Source: Pyrenopolyporus hunteri | Taxonomy: Eukaryota; Ascomycota; Sordariomycetes; Xylariales; Hypoxylaceae | Assembly (NCBI GenBank): GCA_902806595.1 | Contig: CADCXC010000044.1 | Coordinates: forward strand, 868,001-932,000 | Reading direction: 5' to 3' | DNA: 64,000 bases | In this document: positions 53,495 to 64,000 of the stretch, piece after piece | Layout: every line of letters starts with the position of its first letter | How positions within the stretch are numbered: position 1 is the first letter of the stretch | Notes under the pieces: model-generated | What the model saw: only the letters and a program-made list of their open reading frames with translations | What the model was told of the DNA's origin: nothing | Databases searched by the model: none | Position numbers and translations under genes: made by a program

Positions 53495-54677
53495 CTACAT
53501 GCACTGAGAGAAGTACTCGTTCTGTACAGTACATCGGGTTAGCAAGACACTTACTTCCTGCATTAGAAGTGGTATAAAGAACATACCTGTTCCTTGCAAG
53601 TATACCCGCTAGCGCAGGTAGTGCAACCGGTGAAGCCGGAGCCACCGCATTGAGCCCACTGCGCAACGCTGCAATCCGAAGGAGACGTCGGCGAGGTAGG
53701 TGGCGCCGCGGTCTTCGTGGAGGTGATCAACGTCGCTGGCGGGTTTGGCGTGTTCGGCGCACCTCCGCCGGAACTCGCTGAGCAGCTGAACGGGTCAGGG
53801 CCTAGCGATGTCCTTGTTAGTAAATGATTCTCAGGTATGGAATGGCTCTTGATGGACTTTATACGTACCGGGAATGACGTATGTGCTGTCCTTGCCCATG
53901 GAGTAGATGTTGATGAGGATGCCTGGGTCGTTCTGCTTGTAAATGCCCGGGATGCTGTAGGTCGTAGGCGTCTTGGTTGCCGAGCCTCCGGTGATCTTGA
54001 TCTGTGCGCATTCCATCTAAACGCCTATTAGCCTTTACTTGCTTGTATCACGCTCGTGAGTTGCTACCTACGTAGAGCTGTGCTCCCTGGTTGGAACCGG
54101 CGGCGTGGAGCGCAATCATCTCGGCGCGGAGGAGATATTGGCCATCTGGCAGGCAGTCGGGAATCTTGATTGGCTGTTTGCCCTGGTTGTTAATGACCTT
54201 CGAGGTGCCCCAGACCCCGTTGCTGTAACCATCTTCCTGGATCTTGAACCTGTGGATAGTAAGCGTCCGACTCTGAGTCCTATTGAAATCGATATGCGAT
54301 TTAACTCACCAGCCACCCCCGTAACCCTTGTCGGTCGTCGCGTCGTCAACCTTCTTGAGATAGGCCAGGGTAGGTCCGAGATGGCTAGCATCCATTACAT
54401 CTCCGGGTCCGGAAGTGAGCGTGTGCCTCCAGATTGCGTTGACCGTGGAACCTGCTTTGACGTCGATGATCTTGTCTGAAGGTGTAGTCGGGTTAGGACC
54501 GCCGTTGCAAGCAACGTCGTTGGATGTGACGTCTGTGATAGGACCGTCATAGGATGGCGTTCGAATGCCGTAAGACACAGGGTTCGTCACGCCGTTGGCC
54601 TCAAGTTGAACGAAGATTGTGTGAGCGGTCGCCAGACTGGCGCCGGCAAGGGATGCCGCTAGTGAAGAGTATCTCAT
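53495..54677 (-). CDS. AA9 lytic polysaccharide monooxygenase with C-terminal CBM1
   Basis: Five exons fit in phase: 54310-54677, 54072-54249, 53869-54016, 53587-53801, 53495-53521, giving 311 aa. An 18-residue signal peptide ends ATA, exposing His19 as the mature N-terminal His of the copper brace. The second brace His is His99 in DASHLGPT, and the axial Tyr is Tyr182 in AQLYMECAQ, so the copper site is intact. After a Ser/Thr/Pro linker comes a family-1 cellulose-binding module, beginning VAQWAQCGGSGFTGC and ending NEYFSQCM; its last residues are on a 9-codon final exon that I recovered past a 65-nt intron. The enzyme should be secreted and cleave cellulose oxidatively with an electron donor and peroxide/oxygen. 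It lies 1 kb from the RIP-saturated block yet reads as intact. Confidence 0.93.
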
Positions 54678-55675
54678 GTTGAAGCTGAAGCGATTCCTTA
54701 CTGCCAGCTAAGCTGAAGGCTCTTGTCGATCAAGCGAGGTGGTGAATGAGTGAGGATGGGGTCGGGATTCCCTATATATAATCGCTACGGTCGTATCCAC
54801 GGCCATACTTGTAGCGCCAACCCCGGAGCCTGGGAATGGGTCGCGGTGGTAACTGACACACACCAAAGTGAAAAAACATAGTCGAATGCGCTTAAAGCGA
54901 TTACTTTCTCCTCCAATGGTTAGCGACGCGGAGGCTCTACACGGAAGCGGGACGGTCGAGATTCCATAAAGATCCTAGTCCCTCGATAGATTGCGGTGGG
55001 TTAGGGGGATAGGAGGATGCCATGAATGATCGGCGGAGGTTACACGTCCGGGTCTATTTTCGGAAGGCCGCCTTTCTCACGAACAAGGGGTAGACCGGAC
55101 AGGTGGGCGAAATACTATAGTACCGCGACAACACGGCCCATGTGATGCTAGGCGGGCTCCATAGAAAGGCCCAGGAAGTCGGGAATATATTGAACATATC
55201 CGCAAAAGCTTGTTCCCTGGCTCTTAAGCGACTTTGACCTGAATAGATATCCTATGCTAGAGGACGTCACCAGATTCTTGCCAAGACTCAGCTAAGCCGG
55301 GATGGCGGCACGATGTTCGTTAAGGCGTCCATTTCCTAAGCGCGAACGTCGGCATCGTGTCCCGGATCGGCGTAATTGTAGCGATGGATTAGTACTTAGT
55401 TTACATATTTTCCAGTTGTTTGGACTTCTTAACCAGACCGGCCCTCTAGAGCGTACAACTCGGTATATTCGTCTCGTAGTTGAATAACGGCGGTTTCAAT
55501 GATCTTCCTAGAAAAGAACGACGAAGGGTTAACCCCAGGCGCGGGTAAACGTCGGTTTCCTGTGGCTTGGGGTAGGACAAGGATGACCAGGGCACGCCGG
55601 ACCATAAGCAATTTTTCCGCCAAACCGCCAATTCAAAGAATTTCCAAATGTCAGGCCTACTTTTTAGCTGTAGTC
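54678..55675. other. AA9 promoter region and edge of the AT-rich block
   Basis: Ordinary-GC intergenic DNA upstream of the AA9 gene. Short frames (55302-55681) have no motif. It ends abruptly where the AT-saturated region begins. Confidence 0.45.
54773..54780 (-). promoter_or_regulatory. TATA-like element of the AA9 gene
   Basis: TATATATA lies about 96-103 bp upstream of the AA9 start codon in otherwise mixed-composition DNA, at a spacing usual for a fungal TATA box with a leader of 60-70 nt. Confidence 0.35.
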
Positions 55676-55779
55676 ACGTGATATTTTAGAAATTACAAAA
55701 TATTATCTATTCTTTTACAATCGATACGAAATAACTTTATTAATTAAAATTAAATTATATTAATATTATAAATAATAAA

Positions 55780-57180
55780 AAAAAAAAAATTAAAATATAA
55801 TTTTTTAAATCGTATTTTTATATAAATTTATCGACGTCGAAATTATAATTATTTAATAAAATTAAATTATTATATTAAATTATAATAATAATTATAAATT
55901 TACGACATATAATAATTATTATTTATTATAATAAAAATTATAATTAATAAATTTATTATTATTCGATATAATAATTTAATTTTATTAAATTATCGATTTT
56001 ATTATTAAAATATATATATAAAATTACGGGTTTTTTAATAACGTTTTAATTTTTTTTTTTTTTTATAATATTAATAAAATCGTATTTTAATTTTTAATAT
56101 TACGCGTTATATTAAAATTTAATATTATTAATTATAATATATAAAATAATTATTTAATTAATATATTTAAAAAATATAATAAATAATTAAATAAAAAAAC
56201 GTTACGAATTTATATTAAATTTAATAATTAAAAATTTATTTTTAAATAAATATAATAATAAATAATATATATAATTAAAATATTTTATTAAAAAATATAA
56301 TAAATAAACATTAATTATATATTTATTAAATAATTTAATTTATTAAATATAATAGAAAAAAATATAATAAATAAATTTATAATTATTTTTTTACGTAATT
56401 ATTTTTTTAAAAAAATATTAAAATATAATAGTCGAAAATATTATATTTAAAATAATATATATAATTATAAATTTATAATATTATATATATAATAATAATT
56501 TATTATTATAATAAAAAATTTTAATTATATATACATTATTATTAAAATTATATAATTATATAACTTCGTATTATAAATTTATCGTAACGATAATAACGAT
56601 AAATATATTTTTATTAAATGTTTCGTCGTTTTATATAATAAAAACTTAAAATATATACTTTTAAAATATATATAAATATCGATTAATACGAAATTAATTA
56701 TTTTAAAACTTTTATATAAATATAAATTAATTAATATATTTTTTCGTAATTTTTTCATCGTATAATTATATAATATTTTTACGGTTATATATCGATAATT
56801 TTTTATTCGTTTAATAAATTATTATAAATTATATTTAAAAGTAGTTTTTTAATTATTAAATTTAATATATTTTTTTTATATATTTAATAAAATAAATTAT
56901 TTAATATATATAATTAATATTTATTTATCGTATTTTTTAATAATTTATATATTAATATTTAATATATAAAATAATCGACATTTATAAAATTTATATTAAA
57001 AATTTATTATAATTCGATGCGATAAATTTAATTTTATTAAATAACCGATATCGAAATTTCGATTAAATATATCGTTAAAACTTAAATATAAAACCGCGGT
57101 TTTTTAAATCACGATTTAATTTTTTTTTTTTTTATAATATTAATAAAATTTAATTTTTAATTTTTAATATTATATACCGT
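55780..57180. repeat. direct repeat pair plus inverted partial copy inside the RIP block
   Basis: The segment about 55,955-56,110 (containing a TTTAATTTTATTAAAT core, a GGGTTTTTTAAT-like step and a long T-run followed by TATAATATTAATAAAAT) recurs in the same orientation at about 57,000-57,180. A partial reverse complement lies at about 55,780-55,890. The pair is spaced by about 1.05 kb, as expected of terminal repeats of a small element or of a tandem duplication. Edges are approximate. Confidence 0.55.
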
Positions 57181-58115
57181 ATTAAAGTCTTTTAATTAAA
57201 AAAATAATATAACATTTAAATTAACTTTTAAATTTATTATTATAATTATTAAATTAATAAAAAATTATTAATTAATAATTAAATAAATATTATATAATCG
57301 TATAATAAAAAATAATAAAAAAATAAATTAATTAAATTTTATAGATATAAAAAATACGATTAAATTAATTTTATATTAATTATAAATATATTTTTATTTA
57401 AGATTTATATTTTAATTATTTATTATATAAAACGACGAAATATATAATAAAAATATATCTATCGTTATTATCGTTACGATAAATACGTTAATACGAAATT
57501 ACATTATTATAATAATAATAACTTATTATTATATATAATGTTATAAATTTATAATTATATATATTATTTTAAATATAATATTTTCGATTATTATATTTTA
57601 ATATTTTTTTAAAAAAATAATTTTATAAAAAAATAGTTATAAACTTATTTATTATATTTATTTTTATATAATATTTAACGGTTCGAAATTAAAGTTATAT
57701 ATTTATTTAAATATTATAATAATAATTTATTATTATAATATAATATTATAAATTTATAATTATATTAAACGATAAAAAATTATCGATAAATAAATCGAAA
57801 AAAAATATTATATAATCGTATAATAAAAAAGTTACGAAAAATATATTAATTAATTTATTTTATTTATAAAAATTATAAAATAATTAATTTCGTATTAATC
57901 GTTATTTATATATATTTTTAAAATATATACCTTAAGTTTTTATTATATAAAATAACGAAATATTTAATAAAAATATATTTATCGTTATTATCGTTACGGT
58001 AAATTTTTTAATATAAAATTATATAATTATAAATTATATATATTATTTTAGATGTAATATTTTCGATTATTATATTTTAATATTTTTTTAATAAAAAGAT
58101 GATTTTTTAAGTTAA
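56383..58115. repeat. three-copy repeat, one copy inverted, inside the RIP block
   Basis: Copy A (about 56,383-56,820) is matched in reverse complement by copy B (about 57,430-57,640) and copy C (about 57,768-58,115). An anchor of 16 bases, CGTAACGATAATAACG at 56,583-56,598, appears inverted at 57,463-57,478 and 57,983-57,998. A and C match over most of their length, C lacking about 100 bp; A and C therefore form a large imperfect palindrome. Confidence 0.65.
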
Positions 58116-61100
58116 TAATTATAAATTATTTTATTATAAAAATTATATAATTCGTATTTAAAATTATTAAATTTTAAATATTATAAATAACGAAAAGATA
58201 TTTATAATAAATATAAAAAAATATTATTTAAACTTAAATTTAACGATAAATATTTAACTAAAAAAATAAAAAAACGTTAAATAATATAAATATTTATATC
58301 GAATTAATTCGCATATAAATCTTTTTAAAATATAACGTTTTATTTAATAATTTTTATTTCTTTTTTAATTTTTTATATAGGATTATAATATTATTTTATA
58401 CCATTATAAGATATTTTATTAAATATTAATTTCGATTTTTTATTTATATTTTAATAATTTTTTAAATAATTTTTAAACGAAATATATTTTTTTTCGTATA
58501 ATTACGTAAAATCCCGCATTTTTAACGAATATTTCGCCAATTATTTATTATAAATAATTTATGTTTTTAATGTAAAAAAATTATCGAAATCGTAATAAAT
58601 TAACGGTTTTTTTAACGTATAAGTTAATTGTTATAATTCGAAATTATATATTAAATTTTATTTATAATTTTTTATTATAAAATTCGAGGAATTAAATATA
58701 TTTAATTACATCGAATTAATATAATTAATTATAACATTTTTATATCGTAATTAAAATTTAATTCGATGTTAATTTCATTTTATAATAAAATCGATAATTT
58801 TTTATCGTATTATATTTCTATAAAAAAAATATATTATTATTTAATTAAAAATTTTATTTTTATTAAAATTATTTAAATTTTTTAACCTTTAAAAAAAACC
58901 TTAATATTATTAATTAACGTTTAATAATTTTTCGATAATAAATATTTATAATTTAATATATAATAATAATTAAAAATAATTACAATTATTATTATTCGAT
59001 TTTATTATTAACTTTATTAATATTATATTTATACGAATTTAAAAAACGATTTTTTTATATTCGTTAAATTTTTATATCGTTAAAATTTACGATAATAATC
59101 GATAACTTCGTATACATCGTAAATTAATATTATATTTAAATTAAAAAAATATTTTTATTTTATAATTCGTTTTAATAAATTATAACTGAAATTTTAATTT
59201 AATAATTATTTAAAAAAATTGATATAATATATTTATAAAAAAGTAATTTAATTTATTAACGTTATATTATAAAATTTTTCGAAAATATATATTAATAATT
59301 ACGTAAATTTCGAATTTAATAAAGTATAATTTATAATAATTATTTATATATTATATATAATTAAGTTTCGAAACTTTAAATTACGTTTTTTTTTTATCGC
59401 GTTTTATAATTTAAATTCGATATATTATCGTATAATTTAAAGATAATATAAACGATATACGTTTTATATTATTTTTTATAATATGGGGATTTATAAGATT
59501 TTTTTAATACGTTTTTATAACGGGTTTTATTTTATATATTTAAAAATATTTAAAATTTACGTATATTTATTAAAAAAATTTTTAATTAAATTATTATATT
59601 ATATCGTTCGTTCGGATTATTTATTTGCTTTTTTATATTATTTTTTATTCGAATTCGAATGAAAAAAACTCGCGTTAATTTTATCCTTTATAAGTATTAT
59701 AATTAATCTAAAATTTCGACATTTTAAAATTTCGTAAAATAAAATAAATATCGTATAAAATTTATAAATTCGAAAGTATAAAAGATTAATTTATGTCGAA
59801 TTATTTTTTATTTTTTTAACTTACATTTTAAAATTCGATAAATTAATTTAATTTTAAATCGTTTTATTTTTAAATATTTAATAATTAAATTATAAAGTAA
59901 TTTAATTTAAAAAAATTAATAAATTTCGTTTTAAATAATATTAATATTATATTTATTTTTATAAAAACCCTATATTTTTAAATAACGTTATAAAAATCGT
60001 AAATTTATTTTAACGTTATATTTATTTCGTAATTATCGAATAATATTATATTAAAAAATTTTATTTTTTAAATATTATTAATTAATTAATTTTTTACGAA
60101 ATTTTAAATTTATTAAATTTTATAATATAATAATTAAATTTATTAAAATTATTTTTAATTAATTTATAAATTAAAAATCGACTTTTTATAATTTTTTTTT
60201 TATATATAAAATATATATTTAATTTACTTATTATTTTAATTTTTTTAAAATTTAACTATTTTTAATTTTTAAATTACATTTATTTATTTATAATTATAAA
60301 TAATAACTATTCAATTATATTATTATTTATTTTTTACTATTTTTTTCCATCGAAATTTTTTATATTCGACGTTATCGATATAAACTTTAAAAAAGAAGTA
60401 ATTTTAAATAAATTTTAAAAAAAAAAAAACGGTTAAATGTACGCGATTAATTATAATTAAATTAATTTATAATTCGATAGTTTTAATATTATAACTTTAA
60501 TATTTTATTAATAAAATCCGTTAATTATAAAAAAAAACGAATATATTTATAAAATATACGAAATATTTATTATAATAAATTAACGAAAATAACTTCGAAA
60601 TTTATTTAAATCGTTTCGATTAATTTTTAAATTATATTAAATAATTTTTTACGAAGTTTTTATTTAATATTAATGTTTTTATTTATTTTTTTTAAAGTAT
60701 TAATTTATAGATCGAATAATTTAATCGAATTAATCGGTTTTATTTTCTTTTCGAAATTTAAAAAAAGTAATTATTATTTTTTATTATTTTATCGTTTTTA
60801 TATATAATTTTTTTATAATTATATATAATACGTTTATTATATATTTAAAAAATAATAAAATATACGTAAAATATTTTTACCGGTTATTTATTAATAAAAA
60901 AACTCGTTTTATAATATTTTAATTAATAAAAATCGCCGATTAAAAATAAAATATTTTAATAAATTATTTCGAATATTTATTAAAAATTATAATTTTTAAT
61001 TGTTTTTTCGATTATAATCGAAAATTTATATTATTATAAATAAATAAATAAATGTTTATAATTCGAAAAAACGTTATTAAATAATTATTAAAAAAATATT

Positions 61101-63129
61101 AATTAAAGTATTAAATAAAGTGTTAAAAAAGGAATTTTTAATAACGATAAACGAAATAAGGTTTTTTCGTATAATAAAAAAGTAAAGTATTAATTTTATA
61201 ACGGGGAATTATTTTTATATTTTTTAAATATATACGAATAAACGTATTATAATAAATTAATAATATTATATTAAATTTACGTTTCGTAAAATAATTTTTA
61301 ACTTTATATATCGATTATAATTAAATAAATCGTATTAATTAAATCGATATTTAATTAAATTTATTTATTAATAATAACTTATATTAATTTATTAACGATT
61401 AATTAATTTTAACTTTAACGCGTTATATTATATAATAATGCGATTTTTTCGAAATAAATAAATTATTATAAATTTATAACGAAATTTTATTAAATAAAAA
61501 CGTATTAAATAATTATAAAATATTAATTAATAAAAATATATATAATAAATTTATTATAAATTTTTTTAAAGTTTTAATTAATTATAATAAACGATTTATA
61601 TTTTCGAATATTATATTTAAACGTTTTATAAATTACTTTAAATAATAAAAAATTTTTATCGTTAAACTTTAAAAAAATATCGAAAATTAAAACTTATATA
61701 TATATAAATAATATATAATAAAATTAATTTATTTAAATTAAATCGTTTTAAATAATACGAAATTTTTTACCGATTTTATTTTATAATAAATGTATTATAT
61801 TAATATAAATATTTAAAAAATAAAAACTTCGATAATTAACGTTTTTATGAAATAAATATTAATTTACCCTTAATATATTTAAACGTATTTCTACCTTTTT
61901 TCTTTTTAAATATAACTTAATTTATATTTATTTTATTTTTTAACTTATTTTTTTAATTAATTTAATAAATATAATAATAATAATTTATTATTTTTATAAT
62001 AATTTATTTATAATACCCGGAAAATTTTATTTATATTTTATTAAAGGCGTATATTTAAATAACCGTTATTTCGTATAAAAATTTTTATTTTTTATTTAAT
62101 AAAAATTAACGTAATTATTATTTTTATTACCGTTTATTTTATTATTTCGCCGTTATTAATATCGCATATTAACGTAAAAAAAAAAACATATACGTATAAA
62201 ATAATCTACGAAAAATATAAATTTATTAAATATAATTTTTATTAATTTACCCGTTATTTACCGTAATTTTATTATATTATAAAATTTATTTATATTTATT
62301 TTTTTTATTTATTCCACCGGTAATAAATGTATCGATTATAAATCGAAGTCGTTTTTTTTTAATTTTACTTCGTTCGAATTAATAAAAAAAAAAAGAAAAA
62401 AAAAACGAATATAATACGAAACGATATTTTAAATAATATTAATAACGAATATATAAACGTAAAAATAAAATATAAAAATATTAAATAATTAAATATTAAA
62501 AAAAATCGTATAAATTTTTTAAAATATAAATTAAACCTTAATATTATATAATTAAACATCGAATAAATTTTTTATTAATATTACATTAATAACGAAAATT
62601 TAAAAAAAAATATTTAAATTAAATTTAAAAAAAAAACGTTATAAATATTTACGATTAAAATTTAATTTCACTTTTCGTAACCTTAAATTTAAATATAATT
62701 TAATATTTTTAATTTAAAATATATTTAAATTCGAATATTCGATATAAAATCGAATTTTACATTAAAAGTATAATTATAACAACTTTATAATTAATTTTAA
62801 AATAATTAACGAATTATTTATTAAAATATAATTTTTATATCGTTTTACGATCGTATTTTTAAATTAATATTAATAAAACGTATTTAACCCCCTCGAATAT
62901 TTTAGTTAAAAAATTATAAATAATTAACTATAAAATATATATTTATAAAAAACGATATACTTTAAAAATAAATAAAAAAAAATTATTAACGTTTTAATAC
63001 GTATTAAATTTTCATATTTATATATTATAAACGAATTAACCCCCCTTCGTAAAAACCTTTAATAAATCTATATAAAAAACTTTTTAACTTTTTTCGATTA
63101 ACGAAAAAAATGATTTTTTATAATAAAAA

Positions 63130-63421
63130 TTAAAACGATAATTTATTTCGAAAAAAACTTTTTATTTATACGTTTTATAATTTTATTTCTCGAAGTAATA
63201 ATTAAAATAATAACCCATTTCGAAAAAAACCACCTTTTTATATATTATATAATTTTATTTTATAAAATAACGATTAAAACGTTAATTTATTTAAAGAAAA
63301 ATCCCTTATTTATATATATAATAACTCTATTTTTCGAAATAACGATCGAAATAATAACTTATTTAAAAAAAAATTATTTATTTATACATCTTATAATTAT
63401 ATCTTTTTATTACGGTTAACG
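63130..63421 (-). repeat. 72-bp tandem repeat, four units, in-frame on the minus strand
   Basis: Units at 63,130-63,201, 63,202-63,273 and 63,274-63,345 are each exactly 72 bp; a fourth, slightly longer, runs to about 63,421. Read on the minus strand in one frame, each unit gives a similar 24-residue pattern with RYFEK, then a KVFFEM-like step, then YRFN. The stops within units fit CAA-to-TAA or TGG-to-TAA changes. This looks like the RIP-destroyed remains of a gene encoding a 24-residue repeat. The frame continues for at least 25 more codons past 63,130. Confidence 0.55.
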
Positions 63422-64000
63422 TAAACTATAATAAAATAATTAAAACGATTAAAAAAATCACTTTGATTTAAATATTATATCGTTAACTTATTAAAAATAT
63501 TATTAATTTTTTTTATAAAAATCGAAAATTAATTTTTATTAAATAACTTTACCTTTTTATTATAAAATAAAAAAATATTTTACGATATAATTTTATTTCG
63601 ATAATAAAATATAACGGTAAATATAATCGTATTATTTTATTTTTTTTTCTTTAATATTAAAATTATTATTAACGTTAATATCGAAAGATATTTCATTTAC
63701 CGCCTTTATAATAACTTATTAAATATTTAATTTTATTAACTTTACGAAAAAAAAAGATTTTATTTTCGACGGATTATTTTTTTTATTAAATAATTATTTT
63801 ATTAAAAAATAAATAAACGAAAATTTAAATTAATAAAAAAAAATACGATTAAAAAAAATTAATAATACAAATAAAAAGTTAATTTAAAATTATTATAAAT
63901 AATTTATTATAATTTAATAACGTTTAATCGACGATAGTTAATATTAAAAAATTAATTATTTTTTATAATAATTAAAATTATATTAAATTAACGTCGATTA

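Larger units (their letters stand above)
55676..64000. repeat. RIP-saturated AT-rich block (at least 8.3 kb, runs off the window)
   Basis: From about 55,676 the sequence is almost entirely A and T, and most surviving C residues are followed by G while CpA is very rare. Loss of CpA with survival of CpG is the signature expected from repeat-induced point mutation, which converts C to T preferentially in CpA. No open frame of significance survives. Internal repeats remain visible (listed separately), consistent with old transposon-derived or otherwise duplicated DNA. The left edge is sharp, within about 20 bp. Such blocks are typically heterochromatic in Neurospora-like fungi. Confidence 0.85.

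Noticed and set aside
62365..62559. 64-codon Phe/Ile/Leu-rich frame in the RIP block
   Set aside because: Expected from AT-saturated sequence; not a membrane protein gene.
1..64000. CRISPR array, rRNA genes, PKS or NRPS genes
   Set aside because: No regularly spaced direct repeats with unique spacers, no rRNA-like segments and no megasynthase-sized frames are present.

Overview
The window is nuclear DNA of a filamentous ascomycete (Pezizomycotina). The evidence is short introns of 50-70 nt with GTRNGT donors, Zn2Cys6 and HET-domain proteins, an FSH1-type hydrolase, a DAL5-type transporter, a cellulose-active AA9 monooxygenase with CBM1, and an 8.3 kb AT-saturated block with the signature of repeat-induced point mutation (RIP). 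A sordariomycete is my best guess, but nothing here fixes the genus.

Layout. 1-6.5 kb is repeat- and relic-rich: an F-box gene, a 0.49 kb foldback (MITE-like) element, two very small ORFs, one of them Cys-rich, and a decayed gene. 7-10.3 kb holds a convergent pair, an FSH1-family serine hydrolase and a seven-exon DAL5-like MFS permease. 10.3-14 kb is nearly gene-free. 14-23.2 kb carries a small ORF interrupted by an in-frame TAG, an MFS transporter, a PNS1/choline-transporter-like protein and a divergent HET protein. 24-29 kb carries a disordered conserved-looking protein, an F-box protein and a small protein ending in a polybasic stretch plus CaaX box. 30-41 kb is the most cluster-like part: a DHA2-type MFS exporter and a Zn2Cys6 regulator (divergent), an NAD-binding epimerase-like protein, an unrecognised 507-aa acidic-tailed protein, and a nine-exon PLP aminotransferase of the ACC-synthase-like type with one GC-AG intron. 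41-45.9 kb is gene-poor. 45.9-54.7 kb has an amino-acid permease, an AVT3-like vacuolar amino-acid transporter, a tRNA-Asp(GTC) with an 11-nt intron, a short-chain dehydrogenase and a secreted AA9-CBM1 monooxygenase.

From about 55,676 to the end the sequence switches abruptly to AT-rich DNA in which most remaining C residues sit in CpG. I read this as saturated RIP of transposon-derived or other repeated sequence. Inside it I can still see a repeat in three copies (one inverted relative to the other two), a direct-repeat pair, and a four-unit 72-bp tandem array whose units are 24 codons long and keep one reading frame on the minus strand.

For the spliced genes I chose exon joins by eye from GT/AG (or GC/AG) sites, branch-like CTNAY sequences, frame, and continuity with the family. 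They agree in phase to the stop codon, but none has been checked against transcripts. Possible functional grouping: 30-41 kb (exporter, regulator, epimerase-like enzyme, PLP enzyme) could be a small metabolic cluster without PKS or NRPS. The two amino-acid transporters at 46-50 kb are neighbours but need not be co-regulated.
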